A stretch of 64,000 nucleotides of DNA from UBA6911 sp964481255 (GTDB lineage Bacteria > Acidobacteriota > UBA6911). The stretch covers positions 1 through 64,000 of the forward strand of contig CAYZTZ010000001.1 of the NCBI GenBank assembly GCA_964481255.1, given 5' to 3'. Made by a program: the position numbers and the translations under genes. Shown in pieces: positions 7,766 to 16,208 of the stretch (position 1 is the first letter of the stretch; every line of letters starts with the position of its first letter). The notes below the pieces were generated by a model. It had not been told where the DNA came from. It was given only the letters and a program-made list of their open reading frames with translations, and did no database searches.

Positions 7766-8092
7766 ATGAGCAGAAAATCGGTCCTGCTGTTGATCATTGC
7801 GGCCACGCTTCTAATGGCGGCGGCGCCGGCGTATGCCCAGGCGGAGGGGGAAGCCGCGGCCCCCGAAGGGAAAAGCCAGTGGCTGCTCATCGCCTCCGCC
7901 TTCGGGATGGCTCTTGCGGCCGCAGGGTGCGGCTACGCCCAGAGCCGGGCCCTGACGGCTGCGTGCGAAGGCGTTTCGCGAAACCCGGGGGCCACCGACA
8001 CGATACGGATCTTCATCTTCCTGGGGCTGGCCTTTATCGAGTTCCTGGCGCTTCTGACTTTTGTGGTGATTATTCTTCTGATTTACGGATAG
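7766..8092 (+). CDS. atpE: ATP synthase F0 subunit c with signal-peptide-like N-terminus
   Basis: 108 aa, longer than the usual 70-90 because residues 1-26 look like a cleavable signal peptide (LLLIIAATLLMAAAPAYAQ). The mature part is the usual helical hairpin: helix 1 with VSRNPGA in the polar loop, helix 2 with the ion-binding carboxylate in LAFIEFLALL. A Gln in helix 1 (YAQSRAL) aligns with Gln32 of sodium c-rings, but the Ser/Thr after the helix-2 Glu is replaced by Phe-Leu, so a proton ring is more likely. GAAAGGAGAACTGG precedes the ATG. The gene ends the operon. No atpF/H/A/G/D/C genes follow. Confidence 0.93.
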   Translation: MSRKSVLLLIIAATLLMAAAPAYAQAEGEAAAPEGKSQWLLIASAFGMALAAAGCGYAQSRALTAACEGVSRNPGATDTIRIFIFLGLAFIEFLALLTFVVIILLIYG

Positions 8093-8113
8093 GCGGGCCG
8101 AAAGCCGCGCGGT

Positions 8114-8152
8114 GCGCGCGCCGCCGGAAAAGGGATCTCCGGCGGCGCGTGC
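8114..8152. terminator. strong hairpin between convergent atpE and greA
   Basis: A 14-bp GC-rich stem (GCGCGCGCCGCCGG / CCGGCGGCGCGTGC, one G-T pair) with an 11-base loop separates the two convergent genes. No U-tract follows on either strand, so it may act as an RNA-stabilising hairpin or a Rho-assisted bidirectional terminator. Confidence 0.6.
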
Positions 8153-8168
8153 GGCGCAATGGGTGCCG

Positions 8169-8639
8169 TCAATCCTCGATGTCGTGGATGGTCCGCAGGC
8201 TTCGCACCTCGAATTCCTTCCTGCCAGACGGGGTGACGATCTCGATGCTGTCGCCCACCCCTTTGCCCACGATGCTCCGCCCGATAGGGGACGTGATGGA
8301 TATCAAGCCGCGGGTGATGTCGGATTCTTCCGCCGAGACCAGCTGATACTCGATCTCTTTCTCCGTTTCGTACTCGTACAGCACGACCTTCGAACCGTAG
8401 GCCGCCTTGTCCGTGGGGATCTTGTCCAGGTTCACCAGGGACAAAGCCGCGAGCCTCTGCTGAAGCTGCGCCTTCCTCCCCTCCAGGTAATGCTGCCGCT
8501 CCTTGGCGGCCTTGTATTCGGCGTTTTCGCTCAGATCCCCGTGCTCCCGGGCGCGCAGGATTTCCTTGGGCAGATCCACGCGAAGCTCGCGTTCCAGGAG
8601 GTTGAGTTCTTCCTGCAGTCTCTTGCGCACGTCAATCAT
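8169..8639 (-). CDS. greA: transcription elongation factor GreA
   Basis: 156 aa, the normal GreA length. The N-terminal coiled coil carries the acidic tip (EHGDLSENAEYKAA, residues ~32-46) that reaches the RNA polymerase active site and triggers cleavage of backtracked RNA. The C-terminal FKBP-like domain ends with ISITSPIGRSIVGKGVGD, a hallmark segment. It is a monocistronic gene, convergent with the atp operon across a hairpin. Confidence 0.96.
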   Translation of the reverse strand: MIDVRKRLQEELNLLERELRVDLPKEILRAREHGDLSENAEYKAAKERQHYLEGRKAQLQQRLAALSLVNLDKIPTDKAAYGSKVVLYEYETEKEIEYQLVSAEESDITRGLISITSPIGRSIVGKGVGDSIEIVTPSGRKEFEVRSLRTIHDIED

Positions 8640-8967
8640 GGTCTGCTCCGATAATGCCGGAAAAGGAAAAATCCACCCGCAGAGCGGATGGCTTCAGGAA
8701 GCCGCCGGGAAGGAGACGGCGCGCCGACGGGCACGCGCCAAGCCCTGAAGACTCCTTCGCCGCGCGACGGCGTACTGAATCCGGCCGGGCCTGCAAGGCC
8801 GGATTGAACACCGTGGACCGCCGGGCGGCCGGCCTTTGGTCTGCCGCCCAGGCCCTACGATGCGCCGTCGCAAAGCCCTTACGTCCGCTGCGCACCCCAA
8901 AGCGCGCCGAAACGGCGGAACCCTTTTGAGCCGCGCCGCCAGGGACGCTGGTTTGCCCTGCAATGCA
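8640..8967. other. intergenic region between nuoN 3' end and greA 5' end
   Basis: 328 GC-rich bases. Frames here are long only because of base composition and contain no known motif. It should hold the greA promoter and the end of the nuo transcript. I could not find a hairpin followed by a U-tract. Confidence 0.4.
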
Positions 8968-10410
8968 TTATTTTAGGGCAAGAGCGGAGTAACCGGCAAG
9001 GCTGAGGATCGAGTCGGGGTGGATCCCCAGCCAGAGGATGCAGAGCACTCCGGCGGCTATGACGAGCTGGACCGGCCTGCTGATCCTCTCAGGCTCCGGG
9101 GCGTCCGCGGGCGCTTCCTTCATATACATGTATATCAGCAGGCGGAAGTAATAGAAGACCGAAAGCACGCTGTTGAGCACGCCGATGACGGCAAGCCCGA
9201 TGAATCCCTGCTGGACGGCCGCGCTGAAAAGGTAGAACTTTCCGAGGAAGCCGCCGGTCAGAGGGATGCCGGCCAGGGAAACCAGGGCGATGGAAAAGGC
9301 GGCCGCCGCGAACGGCGCCTTTCGTCCAAGGCCGATATAATCGTCCAGGTAAACGCGCGCGTCCCCGGCGCGGCTGCAGGAGAGGACGACGGCGAAGGCC
9401 ACCAGGTTCATCACGGTGTAGACGATGAGATAGAAGAGGACGGCGCTGAACCCTGTTTCACTGTTCACCAGGATGCCGATCAGGATATAGCCGGCGTGCG
9501 CGATGGCGGAATAGGCCAGCATGCGCTTGACGTTGGTCTGCAGGACCGCGACCACATTGCCGAGCGTCATCGTCAGGATGCTGAGCGCCCAGAGGATCGC
9601 GCTCCAGTCCCCCGCAAGCGAGGGAAAGGCCTGCGCCAGGACCCGAAGCAGCGCGGCGAAGCCTGCGGCCTTCGGGCCCACGGCCATGAAGGCCGTCACC
9701 GGTGTAGGCGCTCCCTCGTAGACGTCCGGCGCCCACGAGTGGAACGGGACAAGGGCGACCTTGAAGCCGAAACCCACCAGCAGCAGCGTCATGCCGACGA
9801 CCATGGTCCCCTGGGCTTCTCCCTGAAGGGACAGCAGGGCGCGGATGGATCCGTAATGGGTGCTTCCCGTGCAGCCGTAAACGAGAGCGATCCCGTAGAG
9901 CAGAAAGGCCGTGGCGAAGGAGCCGAGCAGGAAGTATTTCAGCGAGGATTCGTTCGAGCGCACGTCGGCGCGCTTGAATCCCGCGAGGATATAGGTGGCG
10001 ATGGAGAGTATCTCGATGCCGAGAAAAGTCAGGATGAGATCCGTGCTCGCGGCCATCAGGCACATGCCCGAGCAGGCGAACAGGAGCAGGGCGTAGTACT
10101 CCCCGCGCTCGATCGATTCGCGCTCATTGAAACGGATCGAAAGGAAGGCGGAAACGCCCGCGATCACCAGGAAAAGCCACTGGAAAAAAACGCTGAAGCT
10201 GTCGACCGCGATCATCCCGTGGAACAGGGCGCGCGGCCGGATACCCCACTGGAAGCTGAGGCTGTAGGCGGCCACGGCCGTCGCCAGGACTGCGATACGC
10301 CCCAGGCGGCTCTTGCGCCCGGGGGCGGTGAAGGGTTCCATCAGCATGAGCGCGATCCCGGCGAGGACCAGGATGCATTGCGGAATGAATAGAAGGATAT
10401 CGTCGGCCAT
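8968..10410 (-). CDS. nuoN: NADH-quinone oxidoreductase subunit N
   Basis: 480 aa from the ATG at 10410, which overlaps the TAA of nuoM by one base; longer in-frame extensions lie inside nuoM. Fourteen or so membrane helices are present. The family motifs include LTFLGIEILSIATYILAGF (first-half Glu), GFKVALVPFHSWAPDVYEGAP (helix 7 Lys and broken-helix region) and KRMLAYSAIAHAGYI. It is one of three antiporter-like proton-pumping modules of complex I in the inner membrane. Last gene of the nuoE-J-K-L-M-N operon. Confidence 0.96.
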   Translation of the reverse strand: MADDILLFIPQCILVLAGIALMLMEPFTAPGRKSRLGRIAVLATAVAAYSLSFQWGIRPRALFHGMIAVDSFSVFFQWLFLVIAGVSAFLSIRFNERESIERGEYYALLLFACSGMCLMAASTDLILTFLGIEILSIATYILAGFKRADVRSNESSLKYFLLGSFATAFLLYGIALVYGCTGSTHYGSIRALLSLQGEAQGTMVVGMTLLLVGFGFKVALVPFHSWAPDVYEGAPTPVTAFMAVGPKAAGFAALLRVLAQAFPSLAGDWSAILWALSILTMTLGNVVAVLQTNVKRMLAYSAIAHAGYILIGILVNSETGFSAVLFYLIVYTVMNLVAFAVVLSCSRAGDARVYLDDYIGLGRKAPFAAAAFSIALVSLAGIPLTGGFLGKFYLFSAAVQQGFIGLAVIGVLNSVLSVFYYFRLLIYMYMKEAPADAPEPERISRPVQLVIAAGVLCILWLGIHPDSILSLAGYSALALK

Positions 10411-11978
10411 TATCGTGCCCGTTCGCCAGCAGTCAGGTTGCCGTTCAGCCTTTGCACGCGATAGGTTCCCCCCGAACCGCGCGCGTCCTCGACCCGCTCC
10501 TGCAGCCGCGCGATGGACGCGTCCATGCGGCGCAGGAAGGGGGCCGAATAGACGCCCATCCACAGCATCATGAGCATAATGGGAATGAGGATGATCTTCT
10601 CGCGCGGCCCGAGGTCGGTCATCGCGGCGTTCGCGGGATCCGTCACCTTGCCCAGAAAGACCCTCTGGTACATCCACAGCATGTAAACAGCCCCAAGAAT
10701 CATGCCCAGCGCCGCGACGGCGGCGAAAGCCCTGTTCCGGGCGAATGTCCCCACCAAGACCAGCACCTCGCCCACGAACCCGTTCAATCCGGGCAGACCG
10801 ATGGAGGAGAGCGTCACGACCATGAAGACCGACGCCAGCACCGGATGGGAGTGGGCCAGCCCCCCGAAATCCGCGATCATCCGGGTATGACGGCGGTCGT
10901 AGATCATGCCGACGAGAAGGAAGAGCGCCCCCGTCGACAACCCATGGTTCAGCATCTGGTAGATGGAACCGTGAAACCCCTGGGTGGTGAAGGAAAATAT
11001 GCCCAGAACCACGAGCCCCATGTGGCTGACCGAGGAATAAGCGACGAGCTTCTTCAGGTCCGGCTGGACCATGGCGACCAGCGCGCCGTAGATGATCCCG
11101 ATGAGGGCGAGGACTGAAATATAAGGGGCCGCTTCGACGGACGCGCGCGGGAACAGGGGAAGGCAGAATCTCAGCATGCCGTAGGTTCCCATCTTCAGGA
11201 GAACGCCGGCCAGGATCACAGAGCCCGCCGTCGGCGCCTCCACGTGCGCGTCCGGAAGCCAGGTGTGGAACGGGAACATCGGGACCTTGATCGCGAAGGC
11301 GATGAGGAAGGCCAGGAAAAGCCAGAACTCCTCGGTCGCCCCGAGACGCAGGGCGCCCGAGGACAGGTTCTGCGTGATCCGCATCAGGTCGAAGGTGCTC
11401 GCGCCGTTGGCGAAGAAAAGGTAAAGGATGCCCACCAGCATCAGGAGCGATCCGGCCATCGTGTAAAGGATGAACTTGACCGCGGCGTAAATCCTCCTCT
11501 CGCCTCCCCAGATGCCGATCAGGAAATACATAGGGATCAGCATCACTTCCCAGAAGACGTAGAAGAGCACCAGGTCCAGCGCGCAGAAAACACCCACCAT
11601 CCCCGTCTCGAGCGCCAGCAGGCTGATCATGTAGGGCTGGACTCTTCGGGTGATCGACCTCCAGGAGCAGAGGACGGCCGGAGGCGTCAGAAAAGTAGTC
11701 AGCAGGACCAGGAACAGACTGATGCCGTCAACCCCGACGTGATGGGCGATCGTGTAAGTGCCTGCGCGCATCCATGGGACCGATTTTTCGAACTGCATCC
11801 CCCCCTGAGACGGGTCAAAACGGAACGCGAGATACAGAGAGAGGAGGAACGCGGCGAGGGAAGACCATAGCGCCAGATGCCGCGCCGCCCTGTCGGAGCC
11901 CGCGGGCAGAAACAGAAGGAGCAGGGCGGCCGCCGCCGGGAGGTAAATCACCAGAGAAAGGATGTCGCCGGTTTCCAT
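10410..11978 (-). CDS. nuoM: NADH-quinone oxidoreductase subunit M
   Basis: 522 aa from the ATG at 11978, 14 bases after nuoL. The antiporter-like core is complete: YVFWEVMLIPMYFLIGIWG carries the conserved helix-5 Glu, AFAIKVPMFPFHTWLPDAH the helix-7 Lys, and KKLVAYSSVSHMG the helix-8 region. The C-terminus is longer and more hydrophilic than the E. coli protein (RLQERVEDARGSGG and beyond). It pumps protons as a distal membrane-arm subunit of complex I. Confidence 0.96.
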   Translation of the reverse strand: METGDILSLVIYLPAAAALLLLFLPAGSDRAARHLALWSSLAAFLLSLYLAFRFDPSQGGMQFEKSVPWMRAGTYTIAHHVGVDGISLFLVLLTTFLTPPAVLCSWRSITRRVQPYMISLLALETGMVGVFCALDLVLFYVFWEVMLIPMYFLIGIWGGERRIYAAVKFILYTMAGSLLMLVGILYLFFANGASTFDLMRITQNLSSGALRLGATEEFWLFLAFLIAFAIKVPMFPFHTWLPDAHVEAPTAGSVILAGVLLKMGTYGMLRFCLPLFPRASVEAAPYISVLALIGIIYGALVAMVQPDLKKLVAYSSVSHMGLVVLGIFSFTTQGFHGSIYQMLNHGLSTGALFLLVGMIYDRRHTRMIADFGGLAHSHPVLASVFMVVTLSSIGLPGLNGFVGEVLVLVGTFARNRAFAAVAALGMILGAVYMLWMYQRVFLGKVTDPANAAMTDLGPREKIILIPIMLMMLWMGVYSAPFLRRMDASIARLQERVEDARGSGGTYRVQRLNGNLTAGERAR

Positions 11979-11992
11979 AGTATCTCGTCGGC

Positions 11993-13933
11993 CTAGCTCC
12001 GGAAAAAGGATATGTAAATCAGGACCGCCGCTGTTCCCGCCAGTATCCACGCGGCGTAGCTGCGGATGAGCCCGTTCTGGACCCGCTTGAGGACGTCCGC
12101 CGCCCTTTCCACGGCGCGTCCGACTCCGTTCACCGCGCCGTCGATCCATCCCGCGTCCATCCCTTTCCAAAGCAATTCCGTGGAGCCCCGCCTTATAGGA
12201 TGGACCAGCAGAGCGTCGTAGATCTCGTCGACGTAATATTTCCGGAACAGGACTCTGTAAATCCCGCTCCAGCGCGCGGCCAAGGCCTCGGCGGCCCCGG
12301 GACGCAACACGTACATCCTGTAGGCCGCGTAGATTCCGATGGCTGCCACTGCCAGGGAGAGAGCGGCGAAACCCATTTCGGCCGCGCGGGAAAACTCGTG
12401 GCTTTCAGGGAGACGCGCCAGCGAAAGCGACGGTTCCATGAAATGGAAAAAGCGGTTCGGACCGAGATGCATCCATGCGGGCAGTCCTGCGAACCCTCCC
12501 ACGACGGACAGAATGCCGAGCGCGATCAGGGGACCGGTCATGCTCGGGGGGGACTCGTGCAGATGAGGCCGTGATTGCTCCGGATAGCGGCCTTCCCCGT
12601 AGAACGCCAGAAAAACAAGGCGGAACATGTAAAAAGCCGTGAGGCCCGCCGTGATCCATCCGAAAAGCCAGATTACGGGACGGCCTTGCGCCCAGGCGGA
12701 CCAGAGGATTTCGTCCTTGCTGAAGAAACCCGCGAGAGGAAAGATGCCGCTGATTGCCAGCGCGCCGATCATCATCGTGGCAAACGTCACGGGCGCGTGC
12801 TTCCTCAGGCCCCCCATGCGCAGGAGGTCCTGTTCGCCCCCCAGCGAGTGAATCACGCTCCCCGCCCCCAGGAACAGCAGCGCTTTGAAGAAGGCGTGCG
12901 TCATCAGATGGAAGATCCCGGCCGAGAAGGCGCCCACGCCCGCCGCGACGAACATGTACCCCAGCTGGCTTATGGTGGAATAGGCAAGCACCCTTTTGAT
13001 GTCCCTCTGAACCAGGCCGATCGTCGCCGCCAGGATGGCGGTCAGAATCCCGACGATCATGACGGCGTCCATGGCTATCGGGGAACGGCTGAAAATGGGG
13101 GAGCAGCGGACGACCATGTACACGCCGGCCGTCACCATGGTCGCGGCGTGAATGAGCGCGCTGACGGGTGTCGGGCCCTCCATCGCGTCCGGCAGCCAGA
13201 CATAGAGGGGGATCTGGGCGCTCTTTCCCGTGGCGCCCACGAACAGCAGCAGGGCGACGGCCGTGAGTATGCCCACGCCGGTCTCCGGCGGGAAACGCTG
13301 CGCGCCGGAGGCGATCTGCCGGAAAACCTCGTCGAAATCGAGGCTGTTGAAGGTCACGAAGACGAGAAAGATCCCGAGGATGAACCCCACGTCGCCGATG
13401 CGGTTGACGATGAAGGCTTTCTTCGCGGCGTCCCCGGCGCTCTTGCGGTCGATGTAATAGCCGATCAGCAGATAGGAACAGAGGCCGACGCCTTCCCACC
13501 CCACAAACAGCAGCAGGAAGTTCCCGGCAAGCACGAGGATCAGCATCGAGAACAGAAACAGATTCATGTATGCGAAAAAGCGGTAATAACCGTCCTCCGC
13601 ATGCATATAGCCGATCGAATAAATGTGTATGATGAATCCGACGCCGGTGACGACCAGAATCATGACGGCCGAAAGCGGGTCCAGGAGAAACTCCGCTTTC
13701 GCCAGAAAATCCCCGGAGGCTATCCAGACGAAACAGGAATTCAGGAGATGCCTCTGGTCGGGCGCCAGTTTCAGAAGCTCGAAAAAGCAGGATAGCGCCA
13801 GGATAAAAGACAGTCCGGCGGAGCCGCAGGCCACCGCCGACACGACGGATTTCGGGAGACGCTTCCCCGCGAGGCCGTTGACGGCCGCGCCGGCCAGAGG
13901 AAGAATCGGGATCACCCAGAGGTATTCGGTCAT
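11993..13933 (-). CDS. nuoL: NADH-quinone oxidoreductase subunit L
   Basis: 646 aa. It begins MTEYLWVIPILPLAGAAVNG and contains LLFVGWEGVGLCSYLLIGY (key Glu), GKSAQIPLYVWLPDAMEGP (key Lys with the adjacent helix break) and KRVLAYSTISQLGYM. The C-terminal ~120 residues hold the amphipathic lateral helix region and a final membrane anchor (AWILAGTAAVLIYISFF), as expected for NuoL but not NuoM/N. It is the most distal proton-pumping subunit. 13 bases follow nuoK. Confidence 0.97.
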   Translation of the reverse strand: MTEYLWVIPILPLAGAAVNGLAGKRLPKSVVSAVACGSAGLSFILALSCFFELLKLAPDQRHLLNSCFVWIASGDFLAKAEFLLDPLSAVMILVVTGVGFIIHIYSIGYMHAEDGYYRFFAYMNLFLFSMLILVLAGNFLLLFVGWEGVGLCSYLLIGYYIDRKSAGDAAKKAFIVNRIGDVGFILGIFLVFVTFNSLDFDEVFRQIASGAQRFPPETGVGILTAVALLLFVGATGKSAQIPLYVWLPDAMEGPTPVSALIHAATMVTAGVYMVVRCSPIFSRSPIAMDAVMIVGILTAILAATIGLVQRDIKRVLAYSTISQLGYMFVAAGVGAFSAGIFHLMTHAFFKALLFLGAGSVIHSLGGEQDLLRMGGLRKHAPVTFATMMIGALAISGIFPLAGFFSKDEILWSAWAQGRPVIWLFGWITAGLTAFYMFRLVFLAFYGEGRYPEQSRPHLHESPPSMTGPLIALGILSVVGGFAGLPAWMHLGPNRFFHFMEPSLSLARLPESHEFSRAAEMGFAALSLAVAAIGIYAAYRMYVLRPGAAEALAARWSGIYRVLFRKYYVDEIYDALLVHPIRRGSTELLWKGMDAGWIDGAVNGVGRAVERAADVLKRVQNGLIRSYAAWILAGTAAVLIYISFFRS

Positions 13934-13946
13934 TGTCCGGGGCCTT

Positions 13947-14246
13947 TCACCATTTCATCGTATCCGCGTCGTCCACGTTCAGAGTCTTGCGGATGCGGTA
14001 CAGGACGATCATGATCGCAAGCCCCACGGCGGCCTCCGCCGCCGCCACGACCATGACGAGAAAAACGAGAATCTGGCCGTCCACCTGGTTCAGGTGCCGG
14101 GCGAAAGCGACAAAACTGAGGTTGACGGCGTTCAGCATCAGTTCCAGACAGAGGAATACCGCGATGATGTTTTTCCTGATGATGAAGCCCGAGGCTCCCA
14201 CGATGAAGAGCAGCATGCTCAGGACAAGGTAGTGGAGGAGATCCAT
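13947..14246 (-). CDS. nuoK: NADH-quinone oxidoreductase subunit K
   Basis: 99 aa, the exact usual size, with three membrane helices. The conserved glutamates in helix 2 (FLCLELMLNAVNLSF) and helix 3 (VVAAAEAAVGLAIM) that form part of the central hydrophilic axis are both present. 7 bases separate it from nuoJ. Confidence 0.97.
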   Translation of the reverse strand: MDLLHYLVLSMLLFIVGASGFIIRKNIIAVFLCLELMLNAVNLSFVAFARHLNQVDGQILVFLVMVVAAAEAAVGLAIMIVLYRIRKTLNVDDADTMKW

Positions 14247-14253
14247 AAGCGTT

Positions 14254-14757
14254 TCAGGACCGGCGCCTCGCGAGAACGACGACTCCGATAATCGCCACCA
14301 GTATCAACAGGGACGTCACTTCAAACGGCAGCAGATATTTGTTGAACAGAACATGGCCCAGATACTTCACGGACCCCATCTCCAGGGCCGTGTCGATGCT
14401 TTGCGGGGCGCGGTCCGGGTTATAGGACCGCAGGACCGGATAGAGGGACGCCAGCAGGAGCACCGCGAGCAAAACCGACAGGTATGCGAGCGATTTCCTC
14501 TTGTCCCGCAACGCGGCGGCGGAAAATGGATCCAGGAGCATGATCACGAACAGGAACAGCACCATAATGGCGCCCGCGTAGACGATGATCTGGACGGCCG
14601 CGATGAAAGGGGAGTCCAGCATAAGGTACAGCACCGCGACGGCACACAGGCAGATGATGAGGGACAGGGCCGAGTAAAAGACCCTTTTCTGGGCCACAAC
14701 GTTCAGGGCGGCCAGAAGCGCGATGGCGCCGAAGAAATAAAAAAGCGCGGTCTCCAT
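14254..14757 (-). CDS. nuoJ: NADH-quinone oxidoreductase subunit J
   Basis: 167 aa with five membrane helices. The helix-3 pi-bulge segment (AAVQIIVYAGAIMVLFLFVIMLL) is intact, including the conserved Tyr-Ala-Gly-Ala. The start codon overlaps the end of nuoE, so translation is coupled. NuoJ links the quinone site to the pumping arm. Confidence 0.97.
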   Translation of the reverse strand: METALFYFFGAIALLAALNVVAQKRVFYSALSLIICLCAVAVLYLMLDSPFIAAVQIIVYAGAIMVLFLFVIMLLDPFSAAALRDKRKSLAYLSVLLAVLLLASLYPVLRSYNPDRAPQSIDTALEMGSVKYLGHVLFNKYLLPFEVTSLLILVAIIGVVVLARRRS

Positions 14758-15221
14758 TATTCCAGGCTGTCCAGAATCCGTTCGAGCTTTTCCGGCGTGA
14801 GCTCCTCGTAATAGTCTTCATTGATCTGAACGACAGGGCTTGTCCCGCAGGAACCAAGGCATTCCACTTCCAGCAGCGTGAATCTTCCGTCGGGGGTCGT
14901 TTCACCCGGCCTGACCCCCAGTTTGCGGACCAGGAAATCCATGATCCCCTCCGCGTTGCAGAGCAGGCAGGAGATGTTGGTGCAGACCTGGATCAGGTAT
15001 TTCCCGACAGGCCGCCGGTGAAACATCGTGTAAAAGCTGACGACTTCATAGACCTCGTTGGGGGAAAGATCAAAGAGTCGGGCTATCTCGCAAACCGTGT
15101 CGTAAGAAATATATCCCAGCTCTTTTTGCGCCATATGCAGGGACGGGATGAGGGCGGACCTTTTCTCGGGGTATCGGCCCATCAACTCCTGAATCCGCCG
15201 GCTTGCCGCTTCAGAGAGCAT
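14757..15221 (-). CDS. nuoE: NADH-quinone oxidoreductase subunit E, [2Fe-2S] protein
   Basis: 154 aa. The thioredoxin-like [2Fe-2S] domain has its four ligands at C80-x4-C85 and C121-x3-C125 (CTNISC, CLGSC). The N-terminal helical bundle (YPEKRSALIPSLHMAQKELGYIS) is typical. NuoE carries the N1a cluster of the NADH-oxidising arm. It is unusual that it leads a membrane-arm operon without nuoF or nuoG, the partners it normally sits beside. A good sigma70-type promoter lies 70-100 bases upstream. Confidence 0.95.
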   Translation of the reverse strand: MLSEAASRRIQELMGRYPEKRSALIPSLHMAQKELGYISYDTVCEIARLFDLSPNEVYEVVSFYTMFHRRPVGKYLIQVCTNISCLLCNAEGIMDFLVRKLGVRPGETTPDGRFTLLEVECLGSCGTSPVVQINEDYYEELTPEKLERILDSLE

Positions 15222-15291
15222 CTTTAAAAAACCATGAGACTACAAATAGTATAAAATCAGTTATTTGGAACGAATCGACATTGAAGGCACG

Positions 15292-15321
15292 ATCTTAGTG
15301 GACAGCTTCCGCCAGTGTCAA
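15292..15321 (-). promoter_or_regulatory. sigma70-type promoter of the nuoE-JKLMN operon
   Basis: On the minus strand a perfect TTGACA (15321-15316) is followed after 18 bases by TAAGAT (15297-15292). The predicted transcript start is about 65 bases before the nuoE ATG. It separates the nuo operon from the NifU-like gene upstream. Confidence 0.65.
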
Positions 15322-15405
15322 GGTTTTTCTGGATACCATGGATTTGAGATTCCGGGTTCATGGAAATGTTATAGGTCGAATAAGGTAGGAGGCAGCGTCC
15401 GCGGA

Positions 15406-15840
15406 TTATTTGCGATAGAAACGTTTCCATGACTGTTGCGCCACGGCGAGGTGATCCTTCAATGCGGCGCGGAGAGTGTTCGCGGCGAGCTCGGCGCAGT
15501 GCAGATTGCCCGGAGGCAGATCCTCAAGGGCCTCTGCGATATCCCGGGCGGTTATTGCCAGGGCTTGGGTGACGTTTTTGCCCAGGGCCATTTCGGTGGC
15601 CATGCTGCCGCAGGCGATTGTGGCAGCGCAGCCGTTGGTCCAGAAGCCGGCGCCCCGCACAACGTTGTCCCGTATCCGCAGCCAGATTTTCATGACTTCA
15701 CCGCAGCCGCTGTCGGCCGCGGCGTAACCGTCGGGTTCGGGGATGCTTTCCGTGTTGCGCGGGTGAAGCGCGTGATCCACTGTCGTGTCGGAATAAACGG
15801 CCTGCAGTTTTCGTCGGAGTTCCTCAAACGAGTCTTCCAT
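15406..15840 (-). CDS. NifU/IscU-type Fe-S cluster assembly scaffold
   Basis: 144 aa with AAGGAGA before the ATG. It aligns with the NifU N-terminal domain: three ligand cysteines at C46 (GCGEVM), C71 (NGCAATIACGS) and C115 (HCAELAANTLRAALKDH). An extra Cys lies at 77. The Asp normally following the first Cys-Gly (CGD) is Glu here. There is no ferredoxin or C-terminal NifU domain. The protein would hold transient [2Fe-2S] clusters for transfer to apoproteins. Its position just upstream of nuoE, which needs a cluster, is suggestive, although an intervening promoter makes separate transcription likely. No cysteine desulfurase is adjacent. Confidence 0.8.
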   Translation of the reverse strand: MEDSFEELRRKLQAVYSDTTVDHALHPRNTESIPEPDGYAAADSGCGEVMKIWLRIRDNVVRGAGFWTNGCAATIACGSMATEMALGKNVTQALAITARDIAEALEDLPPGNLHCAELAANTLRAALKDHLAVAQQSWKRFYRK

Positions 15841-16208
15841 AATTCTCCTTCAAACAGGAATGGCAGCGCTGCCGGAACCACATTGCCGCCATTGGCGCGG
15901 AGGCTATCCGTCCGCGCGCCGTTTATATTATGCGATCGTTGATGCCGACGCGCGGCTTTTTTGCCGTCCGCCTATATCCCGTAGAAGCAGCCTTTTTCCG
16001 GCAGCGGGCGATCCGGTGTTGCTTCAGCCATGGAACGCTTCCGGAGAGTCGTCCGCGCGCTCTTCGGTCTGCCCGCGCCGAATCAAGGCTCGTCTCCGGT
16101 TGTCCACAGAACCCTTGATTTGCGCGGGAGCCGACGCCTATGATGTTGCATCCGCGGGAGTCGCTACGGTGACGGCACCCGGCCGGACGCCTCGAAAGGA
16201 ACGCCCTG
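15841..16208. other. divergent intergenic region nifU-like / aroB
   Basis: 368 bases. It contains the ribosome binding site of the NifU-like gene and an AT-rich patch (TTTATATTATGC at 15922-15933) that could be a -10 region. No supported gene. Confidence 0.4.

Noticed and set aside
7766..8092. Sodium-translocating c-ring
   Set aside because: Only the helix-1 Gln fits; the Ser/Thr following the helix-2 Glu and the later Tyr are replaced by hydrophobic residues.
8114..8152. CRISPR-like repeat unit
   Set aside because: It is a single hairpin with no array; no regularly spaced repeats exist anywhere in the window.
9019..10392. Long plus-strand open frame opposite nuoN
   Set aside because: It is the GC-rich antisense shadow of nuoN, with charged low-complexity sequence and no start signal; similar shadows lie opposite nuoL, the CoA-transferase, thrS, pheT and mtrB.
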